Notes: generated from the sequence alone by a model not told the origin. DNA of 64,000 nt from Aspidiotus rigidus (GCA_035079385.1 JAVHKY010000030.1:6735001-6799000), one strand, 5' to 3'; shown: positions 33,441 to 44,765, numbered from the stretch's first letter. Made by a program: numbers and translations.

Positions 33441-34950
33441 GAAGGAAACTCCGAGCAGCTCACCAGGTGAGGGGGGGGGGGGGGCTGCGCGTTTTTTTCA
33501 CATTCATTCTGCATACGCATCTAACACAATACCTATGTCTTTTCTATCATCGCATTTTCCGAAAGTATACAATCGTCTCACAGATAGCGCACAAATATTA
33601 AACGAATATAATTATAGGGTGAGGAGCAAATGAATCAAAAAGTGAAGAAAATCGAACCCAACCATGCTGCAGATTGTAAGTCCGAGTTCGGGTGGAGACC
33701 AACAGACGTTCGTTGAATGGATTTTGGTGATAAATAATATTTTTCGAAATACATTCAGAAAGAGTAGTCTAGATGAAGTTGTACGTCGATGAATGAATAG
33801 TGATGAAAAGTTTCCGAGAGGATGATTAGTTTCTTTTGCGGAGAGCGTGTATATCTGGTATACTGGGTCAAGCATTGAGGAGGGACTCTATACGAGTACA
33901 CTCTGTGCGAAACAAAGAAGAAAAGAAAAATGAGATTTCTCAACTCTAGCTTACTCCGAGCACTCAAAATTCCTCACTTTCGATGCGATAATTTAGGATT
34001 CTCTTTTCTACGATATAGCTATAATTCTATATTTTACGTAGACGCCTTATTAAAATGCATAAAGACGAATACGCGACGATAATGGGAAGGAAAGAAAAGC
34101 GCAAAATACGATTTTCGCGGGAGAATTGTCACTCTCGTAGGTATAAATTATTGACACAAAGGCGTTCAACAAACTGCTATGTTTTCATTTTTCCTCTCGT
34201 AAATAAAATGCGCTATTACACATAGCTAGTCATTGTTTAATATAACAAACGCGACTATTACAATAAACACCGGAATCCGGAACAGAACGAGCTCTTCTTT
34301 TTATTCGAAAATTGCATTTCTCTACGGAACATTTCTGCTGTACGAATAAAATGCTATACACGTATAATACTCGACCCGTTAATGTTGTCGTTACTTTTCA
34401 TAATCTTTTATGCTGTTTACACAGAGCTGCGAGAATATGTATATATTTTTCTGACTCCAGACAAAATTCCATAGATAATGTACGAGTACCCGGTATAACC
34501 AAGGTCATGTTTCTCGTTCAAAAGCAAAAACAGAATGCAAGAAAGAATAAAGTGCATTTTAGCATTTTTCTTAGTCGATTTTTTGTTTCCCCGATGTGAA
34601 CATTCAGTTTCGATTGAGAGCGAAATAGAAGCGCCTGCTCGAATATTAATAAGAACGAGAAAGAAAAACTCTTTTTTCTAATTGCCCTCGACAACGTATA
34701 GGTATGTACAATAATCGAAAAAGAAGAAAAAAGAATTATTCGTTTTTGTAGAGTGTCGAAATGCTTGTGAAGGAGGAAGTGCAATTGGTTCAGAACACAA
34801 TGAAAGTTGGATTAGTAGATTGTCCTGCGAACTTAATAAGGGCGCCATAGTGGTCAAAATCTCATTTGTAGCACGTCATAATTTGTAAAACACAATGTCA
34901 AAAAAATGGATTTACAATTCTAGAAAAGAAATAAATGGCTTTTCCTTCCA
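33440..34950. other. Unassigned DNA
   Basis: A G14 run at about 33470-33483 and otherwise unremarkable AT-rich sequence. Open frames near 34312-34784 have no domain. Confidence 0.35.
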
Positions 34951-34959
34951 CATTGATTT

Positions 34960-35005
34960 TATTGATACCGACGTTTCGACTGTACGACAGTCATTATCAA
35001 GGTTA
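34960..35005 (-). ncRNA. PLE terminus with hammerhead-like hairpin
   Basis: On the minus strand CCTTGATAATGA, then a GACTGT-CGT-ACAGTC hairpin, then CGAAACGTCGGTATC. The GAAAC-GTC part is typical of PLE tails and matches hammerhead box 2 plus cleavage site; box 1 deviates from CTGATGA. It lies about 120 bases beyond the GIY-YIG remnant, as expected for a PLE terminal repeat. Confidence 0.5.
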
Positions 35006-35109
35006 ACTAAAAGAATAATATAATCGACGAAAGAAGGTGAAAAAACGTAAGAACATTAAGAACAAGTTCGAACGTAAGTCATGAGTCATATCCGAGAGTA
35101 CGAACCAGC

Positions 35110-35372
35110 GCAGCGGTGCAAAGACTGCAGATAAGCTCCGTGAGTTCGTCTTGAAGTTAACACAGTTTTTATCTTTGACTACTTCTAATATCTGCTTTCT
35201 TTAACAATTACACTCTCTGTCTACAATAGAGACATTCTCAAAATCAAACTTATGACCTTTGTTCAGAGAATGAGACGCTAAAGCAATATGATCACTGCCC
35301 GCTTCGATATCGTTTTTGCGTTGGGAGACTCTATTATTGAGAAACTGGCGAGTCTCTTCCACGTAATGTTCA
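35110..35372 (-). pseudogene. PLE GIY-YIG C-terminus (third lineage)
   Basis: Minus-strand frame from about 35370: YVEETRQFLNNRVSQRKNDI, IALASHSLNKGHKFDFEN, DRECN, then after one stop RKQILEVV and CVNFKTNSRSL. This is the second half of the GIY-YIG nuclease and the tail of a PLE protein (YVGET...R..EH..DI, LALH...GH.FDF, NFR..S). The GVY block and RT are missing. It abuts an oppositely oriented PLE N-terminus at about 35375. Confidence 0.75.
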
Positions 35373-35375
35373 AAT

Positions 35376-35855
35376 TAGCTTACGATTCGGTAAAACAAGT
35401 TACTCAAACGGAGCGAACCAGTATTGAAAAACGACATCATAGAAGATCATTGGCTTTGAGACCGCCCATCAAAATAGATACTCCAGCTGGAAAGACAGAC
35501 CGATGGCTGACCGATCTCACTGATGCCCACATTCCGAAAAGAGCCCGAACTCGGCCCTAAATTTTGTTTTCCTCCTTCAAGGCTTCGTATGAACGAAATC
35601 ATCTCTCAGGTTGAATATACAATCAACCAATCCAAAGCTCCTTTTGAAAAGAAGGGATCACCTTAAATGCATCATCAGTAAATCTTCTTGTAAGTGGAAT
35701 ACCGGGACTTACATTGACTTAAGGAGAACTACTTCCTTGTCTCAAGATCTCTCCTTCACTAAGAAATTTCTCCAAGAACAGAATCATCTCTTCATATTAA
35801 AGGCGGACAAAGGAAATGCTACGGTCGTCGTGAGCAAGGAGTTCCCCATAGAAGT
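35376..35855 (+). pseudogene. PLE N-terminal RT region, inverted partner
   Basis: Plus strand: DRWLTDLTDAHIPK (about 35490), then after a frame change LGPKFCFPPSRLRMNEII, EYTINQSKAPF, and in the next open frame KKFLQEQNHLF and ILKADKGNATVVV (about 35800). These are the N-terminal blocks of PLE proteins that precede the RT palm. The sequence stops matching at about 35850. It faces away from the minus-strand C-terminus at 35110-35372; the copies together look like the truncated inverted pairs PLEs often leave. Confidence 0.75.
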
Positions 35856-35859
35856 GTGA

Positions 35860-36780
35860 CCAGGACTTCCATGGGGACCTACCCTAAGACTTTTTATGGG
35901 CCCCCATGAAAGTTTTCTCCTTCACATCTCCTCCTAATTTAGCAGAGGACACATCTCATCACATTTTCCTTGTCACATTTCATTTTTTAATTCATAATAA
36001 ATTTGCGATTTGAAGATAGTTTTCAGGGGTCATTAGGACGAATTCTGAGGTATCTAAAAAAGTGATATTCACCAAGAGCCCCTCTTGTCATTTGAAATTT
36101 GGTGAGATTTTGCGGTCCTATCTTCAAGCGCCTCAAGTAATGAATGGACGCCGCTCAACCAGAGGTGGCAAAATGTAGGCATTTTACAACTTTAAACTGA
36201 GACTAGTCGAGACCGACGGATTGAGCCATCAGTTTTCAATCTTCAAATTCTGTTTCGTATATGGCCTCGCAAAAATCGAGAATTTTCTACGAGGTGTCGC
36301 CATCTTTTAGAGGTGGCGGGTGTGGTGGCCTCGCAGAATTCAAAATTTATCCTGGGGTTTTAAATAAGAAAGAAAGTACGAAACACTTCAAAAAATTTCG
36401 ACCTTCGAGTGCCAAGAATTAAGAAAGATTTTGACTCAGATTTCGAGGAGGAAGCGAGTATTTGGAAATACCCGGTAACGATCTTTGAGCCATATACATA
36501 ATATGAACGTGAAACTGGGGAAGACTTCGATCATCGAATTATTTCTATCGTGAGAGGCTATTAGGAACATCTTTACCGAACAATCGATGAAAATTAATAA
36601 TAAGAAAATCTTCCATAAAACAGATCCGCTGCTCGCATAAATAAATGTCGTTAATGGAAAGGATTTCGTGAGCGGCGAACTCTTTTTTCTGGCTGGCGAC
36701 TCGCTATTACGAGAGATAATTTCCTCGATATTACGGGACATATTCACAAGGATTGGGTCAAATGAAACTTGCAGAGCCCG
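35860..36780. other. Unassigned DNA between PLE copies
   Basis: Two partly similar lines (GGCCTCGCAAAAATCGAGAA near 36263 and GGCCTCGCAGAATTC near 36330) hint at a small direct repeat. Nothing else is recognised. Confidence 0.35.
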
Positions 36781-36803
36781 TATAAAAAACTTTTGTTTAT
36801 TAA

Positions 36804-36842
36804 TTGAGACGTCTTTCGACTATAACAGTCATCTTCAGAATA
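36804..36842 (-). ncRNA. PLE tail hairpin, hammerhead-like
   Basis: Minus strand: CTGAAGATGA, stem GACT...AGTC, GAAA, then GACGTC. It sits about 80-115 bases past the stop codon of the PLE frame at 36918. Box 2 and the short stem III fit a hammerhead; box 1 carries an inserted triplet relative to CTGATGA. Confidence 0.45.
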
Positions 36843-36917
36843 AAGAAGAAAAACTACCAAACAAGTACAATTCATCCTTATCACATATACTAGACAAGAA
36901 TAAACGAAACCGGCTGC

Positions 36918-38275
36918 TCACACGTCAGTGCATTCGTAATCCGGCGAAGAAGAATACACTTTGCGGATGAGGTCATCTTCATGTACGACGCGGTTAAGCA
37001 GTTCGTAAGCGTGATGGTTGCTTATCTTCTCCATTTCGACGCTTTCAAGGGCCTTCCGCCTACGGAGGCTGTCTTCAAAATGTAATAGTACCTCATCTCC
37101 TCCGAGGTGTCTCTTTTCGAGAAGGTGTTTTGAGAAGGCCGATTTTGTGTAGTTACCATTCGTATAGGCGGACACATGTTCGTTGATTCTTGTACGGAAT
37201 GCCCGGCCGGTTTCTCCTACGTAGCACGCCGGGCAGTCGCGACAACAGAGTAAGTATACGCCGCTCCTCGATAGGGAGGGGGTCGAATCTTTCCCTTTCG
37301 GGAACAGCCTCCCCAATCTTAAGTAGGGGTAGAAAACGGGGTTTCTATTAACGGATTTAATCACATTAGCGATGTGGGAGGTAAGGGGAGGGAGGTAAGG
37401 AATAGGGACAGCTAACTTCCTCTTAGCTGTCCTAAGGGACCTATTGAAGGTAGTAGTTTGTTGAAGAGCTACTTTGACAACTTTCCTCCGGATAAGACCG
37501 TTAATGTCGATATTAATCATATTAGTGGCGGCCAATTGCTGAAGGATACAAACTTCCTTAGCAAATGCCGAAGGTGAAAGAGGGAGCGAGACAAGGCGAT
37601 GGATAAACGAATTAAAAGCGGCAATCTTATGGGGGAAAGGACAGAAAGAAGACCCATGGATAAGGATATCCGTGGTAGTAGGCTTTCTGTAAATTTGGAA
37701 ATCATAGCTATTCGGGAGGAGTGAGATCGTGAGATCAAGGAAGTTAATCCTAGACCCCCCGATTTCAACAGTAAATTTAATAGAGGGATAGAAGCTATTC
37801 ATGAGATCCACAAACTCATGGAGGGAGTGAACAGAACCAATCCAAACACAGAGTATGTCATCAACATATCTGCGCCAGAGAGATACGTATTGGAGGAGAG
37901 GATGCCCAGACTCAAAAATCTCATTTTCCAATCCAGACATGAACACCTCAGAAACGAGGGAGCCCAGAGGTGAGCCAATTGGGACACCTATGTCAGGAGG
38001 AAGTTTATAAATAGAATTATTATACTGACATATGTTGGGAAAGAGGCATTTAGAGAGGAGGGAGTTAAACTCAGATATGTAGGAAGAGGGGACAAATGCC
38101 TCAACGAGTAACTTCTCCATGCGTTCGCGGGAAGGAAGGAGGGGGACGTGGGGAAATAATCCCACCACGTCGAAAGATACTAGAATACTTCCTGAGGGGG
38201 GAGGGTTATGAGTTAGTAACTCCGACAACTCAATTGAGTTCTGTATAGAATAGGGGGGATGGAAATTAGTGATTT
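36918..38275 (-). CDS. PLE RT + GIY-YIG, open but N-truncated
   Basis: An uninterrupted frame. In order: WFKKITNFHPPYS, motif A SFDVVGLFPHVP, motif B GVPIGSPLGSLVSEVFM, catalytic YVDD (codons at 37857-37868) in RRYVDDILCVW, INFLDLTISL, YRKPTTTDILIHGSSFCPFP, the linker with RRKVVKVAL and PYLPPLTSHIANVI, then GIY-YIG: SGVYLLCCRDCPACYVGETG, RINEHVS, SKHLLEKRHLGG. It ends in YECTDV. The RT copies the element at nicked DNA and GIY-YIG supplies the nick. The PLE part starts only near 38275; the ADKG and GLPKIHK blocks are gone. The reading frame runs on to 38507 through antisense of another PLE and a CT microsatellite, which is not original protein. Probably a 5'-truncated insertion, young enough to lack stops. 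Confidence 0.85.
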
Positions 38276-38399
38276 TCTTAAACCAAGTGCAGCAATTCTT
38301 ATCCACCTTGAATTCTTTCCCTCCATCTATGTCTTTCAGTCTTGAAGTCGGTAACGACCTTCTGAATTTTCTTGACCTCCCTTTTACTCTACGGCCTTC

Positions 38400-38433
<34 letters not shown>

Positions 38434-38645
38434 ACTTCTCCATCTACAGGAAGAAGACCTTCACTGGAGTATCCATCGCAAACGATTTTCTGTATCCTCG
38501 CCAGCACAAATTAGGAACGATCAACGCTGCTATCCACAGGCTGCTTCTCCTCCCTCTGTCAGAAGAAGCTCGTTTCATCGATGTTCAAAATATTCGGGCT
38601 CCGCAAAAGCTTACCTCTACTTCTCGCCGAGTCACATGTTAATAA
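38275..38645 (+). pseudogene. PLE RT thumb fragment, opposite strand (fourth lineage)
   Basis: Plus strand: NQVQQFLSTLNSFPPSMSF, then SLEVGNDLLNFLDLPFTL (RT end), interrupted by the CT repeat at 38403-38432, then in another frame KTFTGVSIANDFLYPRQHK, AAIHRLLLLPLSEEA, NIRAPQKLTST. This is the YRKPT...H...NS.IHR...LPLS block that follows the RT catalytic site in PLEs. Head-to-head with the minus-strand copy, at about 38275. Confidence 0.75.
38402..38433. repeat. (CT)n microsatellite
   Basis: About 15 CT units replacing part of a PLE frame. It reads as ER repeats on the minus strand and LS repeats on the plus strand. Confidence 0.95.
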
Positions 38646-38649
38646 TATT

Positions 38650-40250
38650 CCTCCCCTCCCTCTCGTAAACGTTGGCTTCGTCTTCCTTATTTCGGGCCCC
38701 GCTATCATTACAGAAGATGTAATGACCGTTAATTTTCCGTTCCGTCTGTTCATATAGAGTAATAAAATTTTCGTTGACAATTTTTTTCTCCTCCAGAACC
38801 TCATATTTCCCGGACTATACTGCATTTTACTTTCCTTAAAAGTATAAAGACAAGATTTTAGCGGCTCAAAAAAAATTTTTCAATTTGAAAAAAACAAACA
38901 ACGAAACAAAGGAAAAAAACAGAAACATTTTATACCAACATCCATTTATACAAGTGGTTGACGACTAATCCGGAAAAAAAAGCTAGCAGTACCTAATACC
39001 CCTTCGGTGAAAGTCCAATCTATAAAGAATCAATTAATGTGGGATGCTACCGAATTGGGAACGAGCGACGTAATTTATCGCTACGAAACGGAAAGCCTTC
39101 GTAGCGATTCCCAACTGTTAGAAGTGATAAAAATCGTTTTACGAACTCAAGAAACGCCGATTCAGCGTGACCACATTCGCACGAGCATTAGCGTGACGCG
39201 GTGCGGTGCAGCGCGCCGGCGAAAAGGTAACTGAGGTAATTTCGAAGAAATCCGAAATATCATTCGGAAAAGCGGATGAACGCCAAGCTCGAAAAGACAA
39301 AAACTCATTTTCAATCTAACCGGAGGAGACCCAAGCGTCCCGGAACGCATGTAGTGGGAGGTGGTGCATGGTGGCTGTGAAAATAATGCAAGACAATATA
39401 GAGCAGGCGGCGCGACGATTTTCACCGCGCTATTCTTGTGTGTTCTTTTTTCGAGTAAATTCCGGGATATATGGGTCTTTTGACTGTATAGTGTACACAT
39501 AATACGTATATTTTGTAGTTATGTGGTAACATTTTCCGTTTGGCAGCGACGTTGTATCACGTGCCGTTTCTAATAATCCCCTAAGGGTACTTCCTTACAT
39601 AAATAAGAATAAATGGCGTGCACTGTCAATTATTTTGCTTCAATAAACTTATATCCGAGTTTTTATTTGTAAGTGTTACGTCCCGCTTTTCTATACGATG
39701 TCGTTTTAATGTTTAGTTATCCGGCTTTCACCTATTTTCTGCTTTCGCGCTTTTCGATTCTTTCTACCGCTAATTAAACCTAATCACCAGGAAATGACGC
39801 GTTCTTGACCCGTTATGGTCCAATTGAAGGGATCAGATTCAGTTAAATTACGATGATTAACAGTTTTATTGACGATCGGAGTATTTTTGCCGTGTAATTT
39901 GGAAAACTTTTCTCATGATCAGAATTTTTCTGGGGAAGAATAATATTAGAAAATCAACACGGAAAGCTGCATTTTTGCACTTTCTGAACTTGAATTCTTT
40001 CTCGGTAGACAAACGAAAAATTCGAATGATTATTTCAAAATTATTCTCAATTTCGATTTTAAAATTAGTAGTGGCTTGAATTGATAATGAGAATTTTCAG
40101 CTCATACTGGATACTTGCTCGATGAACCAAGTAGACTAGGTATGTCCCACCTTTTCCAGGTCGCAGGCCTTTTTCAGTCGGATAAAATGAAAGGCGGGCC
40201 GGGCACTCACAAACGTTCGAAATTACTTCAAATACTTGTCGGGAGGATAA
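38650..40250. other. Unassigned DNA
   Basis: No domain recognised. The 112-codon minus frame at 39162-39500 has no similarity I can name. Confidence 0.35.
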
Positions 40251-40614
40251 TTCAGGTTGATTTCATCTTTAGTCGTTGACAGTGTTATTTTTATTCTTAT
40301 CAATTTTCAAGATATGAACGCGTTTAAAAAAAGAAAAGTTGTCGACGAGTGTCGAAAATTCGATGATAAGTGGTGCTCGAGCTATTTCTTTTTGGAACAT
40401 AATGGTAAAGCACTATGCTTCATGTGCAGAGAAACAGTTGCAGTTTTTAAAGAGGCCAACATCAAACGACACTACGAGACAAAACATGCCGAGAAATATT
40501 AAAAAGTTGTTGGGCAGTCTCGAAATGCACACATTAGAAAATAAATTATAAATTAAGCCGTGGAAATATTAGTAGATTACGGCAAAAGCAAATATCTGGG
40601 CAAGGTAAACTCTT

Positions 40615-41045
40615 TTTAGGGGAGAACCCGCTATCTCTTTTGTTGAGGGTACTTTCAGGGAATGGTCCACGATTGATGACGTCACGAAGGGCGGAGGGAA
40701 GGGGTTAGAAAAATGCCGACCTTCGAGCTATATATGCTAGGAGAGAGATTTAGACATACAGAAAATCCTATCACATATAGGTCAGGAGTCGAAATTTTTC
40801 AAGTTTCCTCCTACCATATACAGCTTAGAGGTCGAAATTATTCTAAGTCCCTCTACTATCATATTATGTAGCTCAAGAGTCAAAGTTTTTCTACGTTCCC
40901 CTCACATATATAGCTCGAGAGTCGAAGATTTTTCAAGTCTCCCTTCAAGTCTCCCCCCTCCGAGATGTCATCAACCTTGGACCGCTCGCGGACAAAAATT
41001 TCCTGAAAGTACCCCCAAAAAAGGAATTGCTGGTTCCTCTCTAAA
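40615..41045. mobile_element. Family A2 element inside the hAT intron
   Basis: Ends GAGAACCCGCTATCTC...GGGTACTTTCAGG and, inverted, CCTGAAAGTACCCCC...CTGGTTCCTCTC give terminal inverted repeats of about 42 bases (40622-40662 / 41000-41043). Between them are GATGACGTCACG and the AAGTCC/TATATAGCTC lines. The hairpin cores are degraded (5 of 7 pairs). Inserted wholly in intron sequence. Confidence 0.6.
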
Positions 41046-41300
41046 AAATTTCGACCTCTAAGCTTCGTGATAGGAGGGGGACTTGAAAAAATTTCGACTC
41101 TCAAGCTATTTATGACAGGTGGGGAGGAACCTAGAAAAATTTCCACTCTCGAACTATATTATGATAGAAGTAGGACTTGGAAACTCTCGAGCTAAATATG
41201 ACATAATATGAACTTGGAACAATTTTTACTCTCGAGCTTTATACGATAGGAAGGGGGTTTAGAAAAATTTTACTCTCGAGCTATATTTGGGGGAATTTCT
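41046..41300. repeat. Family A internal lines, tandem
   Basis: Four successive lines of the form GACTTGGAAA...TTTCGACTCTCGAGCTATAT...GATAGGAGG, each about 60 bases, still inside the hAT intron. Confidence 0.55.
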
Positions 41301-41740
41301 ATATGTTCCACTTTTTGAAAGTCCTTCCGCAGTGGAATACGGATCTTGTGGGTTCCCCACTCGCCCGCTGCAAAACTTGCAACGGCAACCTAATTTTTTT
41401 GAAGCTCGCGATAAGTGAAATTTTGATACTCAAATTTATATTTTTCTTTCAGGGGACATTGTTCGAGCCAGTCATGCACTCGCTAATTTGATTGCCTGGC
41501 AGACTAGATGTTTCACTGACGGTGAATTTGTCAAGACCTGTCTTCTGACTGTCGTAGATGAATTTATTCCAGAAAAAAGGTCAATTTTCGAACAGATAAG
41601 TTTGTCGCGAAATACAGTCACGAGACGAGTTGAGGATATTTTAGAGGACGTTTTCAATCAACTTCAATGTGCTACTAAAAAAGTTCGGTATTACTCATTA
41701 GCTATGGATGAGAGTACTGCTGTAAGAGATACAGCGCAAT

Positions 41741-42657
41741 TGGAGTGGCTCTCGTTGCGATCTCCAATCCTTCCTAGTATTCCTCAATAGACGTTATCCC
41801 ACTATCGAGTTCACCATTGAGGTAGGTGGTACCTCTATTAATTTCCTTGACCTTTCGATCTCCATTGAGGCCGGGGAGCAAACTTTCAAGGTCTTCCGAA
41901 AGAGCACTTCGACGGATATCTCTATCCATAAGTCTTCGTTTTGCCCCTTCCCTCACAAGCTTGCCACCTTCAATAGTTTTGTCCACCGTCTTGTTTCTCT
42001 CCCCCTTTCTACACAGGGTTTTCCAGAGAAGCTGTGTGTTATCAAACACCTCGCCTATTCGAATGGTTTTCAGATCGATGTCGACCGTATGGTCCGGAGA
42101 AAACTCTTTTCTAAAGCTTCGGACTCCATTGCCTTTGTTCCCCGGGTGGCTGTCGGGTTGAGGGGGGGGGGGGGGAAAGAGGGAAAGATGGGTTCGCTTG
42201 CCTTAGTTGGGTAATTCATCCTCTGACTTCCGACGCCTCCTCAAACCCTTCCGTTATCGCCCGGCATTTTATAATCCCCTTACTATTCGGTCCCTTTTAT
42301 GTAGAGACATGGAGTTTACAAGCTTCAATGTTCCGACTGCTCGGCTGTCTATATAGGGAAGATACGCCGGCTGATTTGTATCAGGGTCCAGGAACTCCTT
42401 GATGAAGACCTTTCTACCCTTCCCCAAAAACGTTCGGCTTTTGCTGAGCATCTCTCGACATTCGGCCCTAAATTTGAGCTGGACCAGGCTTTTATGCTTC
42501 ATTGTGAGGATTCGTTTCGTCGTCGATTGTCTCCTGAGCACATCGACGTCGTAGTTCACATGCATAACAGACGGGTCTGAATTTTGAATCGTTTTGTACT
42601 TGATGATGATCTCATCGAGAAGTTTTATTCTCCACCCAACGACTGTGATTCATCTTA
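41741..42657 (+). pseudogene. PLE RT end + linker + GIY-YIG
   Basis: Plus strand, frame differing from the longest open frame: RRYPTIEFTIEVGGTSINFL (about 41791), DLSISIEAGEQTFKVFRKST, HKSSFCPFPHKLATFNSF, VHRLVSLPLS, DRMVRRKLFSK. After a G-rich break at 42162-42175 comes the nuclease: GVYKLQCSDCSAVYIGK (about 42310), SAFAEHLSTFG, and the tail LDDDLIEKFYSPPNDCDSS ending at 42657. It closely parallels the copy at 36.9 kb (RKPTTTDILIHGSSFCPFPHK), so the same lineage. RT catalytic part absent (5' truncation). It replaces the 3' half of the hAT gene. Confidence 0.8.
42160..42176. repeat. Poly-G run in PLE
   Basis: A run of about 14 G that breaks the PLE frame. Confidence 0.8.
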
Positions 42658-42939
42658 ATCTCCTATCACCACCGATCTGTTCGCATCTGGCTCCTTTCGC
42701 TTCTTATTCCTTCCTTCGTTTGTTCAGTCTAGATTTTCGTGTGACTCGTGAATGAATTTTCAGTTGACAGCGCTCGCGCTACAATTTTTTCATTTATTTA
42801 CCATTATTTTTGAGTTTGTTCTGTGCGGTTTGTACAATAAAATTCAGTGGTTTCTCACTTCCTTGATTTTTCGTGAGTGTACATTTCACCACTCCTGACA
42901 AAATCGTGGTAATTTGCGAGCAGACCCCATCTCCCTGGA

Positions 42940-43140
42940 CGACCGATATAATCATCCAAGAATTATTCACGTCGCGACGCGACGTCGACGTCAGCGCGTC
43001 GATAAAAGTCGACTTCATATCAACACTTTTGCCACGTCAGATTCAGGTTGCTTTCGAGTCGACTTCCTATCGGTTTGAAATCGACCCTTCTCGTCGGCTG
43101 CTCTGTTGAGTCGATTTCAAATGAACCGATCTAGCTCTCC
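42940..43140. repeat. Family G repeat, GTCGATTT/AAATCGAC-rich
   Basis: Many GTCGACTT, GAAATCGAC and GAGTCGATTTCAAAT words plus a CpG-rich CGCGACGTCGACGTCAGCGCG core near 42975. Similar words are dense at 58.85-60.17 kb. Confidence 0.55.
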
Positions 43141-43144
43141 ATCA

Positions 43145-44765
43145 CCTCCAGTCTGTCCGGTCTTCTGTTCTGGGTGAAATCTATTCCAATCGCTGATTCA
43201 ACATTATTTTGACCTAGTTCATCTTGTAATCTAGGAAAAGCTGAGAGATTTCAGTATCATTTTCTGTATGACTCACGACTGAATTATTATTATTATTATT
43301 GGCTTTCATACATATACATATTTTTATTTCTACAGCTAAGTACTAATATACTATACATTCGGTATTTGTCACGACTGAATTAGCAACTTCCAAATTAGTT
43401 ATCCACCCGTTTAATTTTTCCACCACTTACTTCAAGTAAGTACTTGCGATATCCGAGGGAATTTTCTTCATTGTATATCTCCTTCGACTGGACTAATTTT
43501 CAACATCTTACTTTAATTCAGCCAAGTACAGAATTGTCGTCATTAAGTTCTTCTACTTCCACACATTCAAGAACTTCAGGGATAGAATCTACTCTCGCGA
43601 GAACACTCTGGAAATGTTGGTTGGATAAAATCAGGTTCAAGTCCATTTACTCACGAATTCCAATCCCGGAATTCTGAATCATCTAATTTAGGCGTAGGTG
43701 AGAGAGACATGATTGCTCGTTGGCGAACAGAAAAAAAAAAATACGTGAGTCGGTACAGCGAAAAGAAAAACCAGAGTTTCCTTAATGGATCTTTTATTTT
43801 TTTGTAAGATGGATATGGAAGCATTTTACTTCATTTTCCTGTTGATTGCTCGTGTATAATAACGTGTCTCGTGAATTCTTCTTCTGCATACAAAACCAAC
43901 CGCGTCATCGACATTATTTATACTACATTTGACTTTCGACGATAATAATTCAGTTTTATTACTCGAGTTTTATTTTTTCCCCCTCTTTTTCATTGAAAAC
44001 AACATCAAGTCTCTCTCCATTCGAAAGTATTATTATCGTCTGGTATGAACATAAATTCATCGTACACACTTCTACCTCAAAAATGTTACTACATGTCATT
44101 AACGCTTGATACTTGCACGAAAAAAGAAGAAAAAAAAGCACGATGGGAGGTGCAGCAGTACACGTAATATTTTAGATTGGGATGGAAACGAGAAATGAAA
44201 AGTACACGTAATCAATAACGATTTGAAGCGTTTGACTTGATGTTCCAGACGATCTTCTTGGGACATCGACGAAATGTGAATTCTTCCCCCGAAGTGTACG
44301 AGAATACATTTGTATTTATGAGACGAATAATTGAAAGTGAATGATTTTTTTTTATTCGAAAAAGAACGAGATAATTTTATCGTCACTTTAGTCGCTATTT
44401 TCTTCGATAAATCCACCTGGAAAAATTTGTATTACCTAATACTACTTGTACTGAAATGTTGTGCAGACAAGAGTTGACGACTTTTCTCAGATCATAGTCA
44501 TACTGCTGGAAAAGAGATCGAGAAAAAAATTACCATTTACGAGTGTACTTTTTATCTTTATGACTTCCTATGTGTATTCTTTTTATTGCATTGGATATAT
44601 GTAGTTGTCCAAAATTGGAATTCTCGTCAAATTCAAAGTTTTGCACTATTCATTTCGCGTAACATGATGAAAAAACCCTTCTCTCCTACCTGAAAATAAG
44701 CTTCCAAGGTCGATATTGATGCCTAGAATGTTAACCTAATTTCTCTGTAGAGGTTCCAACTTCTA
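43145..44765. other. Unassigned DNA
   Basis: (ATT)n near 43276-43298 and homopolymer A near 43731. No gene or domain recognised. Confidence 0.35.

Larger units (their letters stand above)
40315..41740 (+). pseudogene. hAT transposase (BED finger), intron-bearing pseudogene
   Basis: Exon 1 from ATG at 40315: MNAFKKRKVVDECRKF, KWCSSYFF, then a BED/ZBED-like finger CFMCRETVAVFKEANIKRHYETKH (C-x2-C...H-x4-H). Past a stop at 40500 and frame shifts it continues RGNISRLRQKQISGQ to 40604. A GT-AG intron (GTAAAC at 40605; TTTTTCTTTCAG ending 41452) separates exon 2: DIVRASHALANLIA, FTDGEFVKTCLLTVVDEFIP, FEQISLSRNTVTRRVEDIL, YYSLAMDESTAVRDTAQL (Asp-Glu-Ser motif of the catalytic core). The exon join keeps frame (GQ|GDIVRASH). 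hAT enzymes cut and paste DNA; this type resembles GTF2IRD2/ZBED-like proteins. The remaining core and dimerisation domain are lost at about 41740, where a PLE begins. Confidence 0.8.

Noticed and set aside
33470..33483. G-quadruplex from the G14 run
   Set aside because: A single homopolymer with no other nearby G tracts; more likely simple-sequence expansion.
38328..38507. N-terminal extension of the PLE protein
   Set aside because: It is antisense of another PLE fragment plus a CT repeat, with no ATG start.
41826..42161. 111-codon ATG frame
   Set aside because: Out-of-frame shadow of the PLE RT-end reading in the neighbouring frame.
42269..42565. 98-codon minus frame
   Set aside because: Antisense shadow of the GIY-YIG coding on the plus strand.
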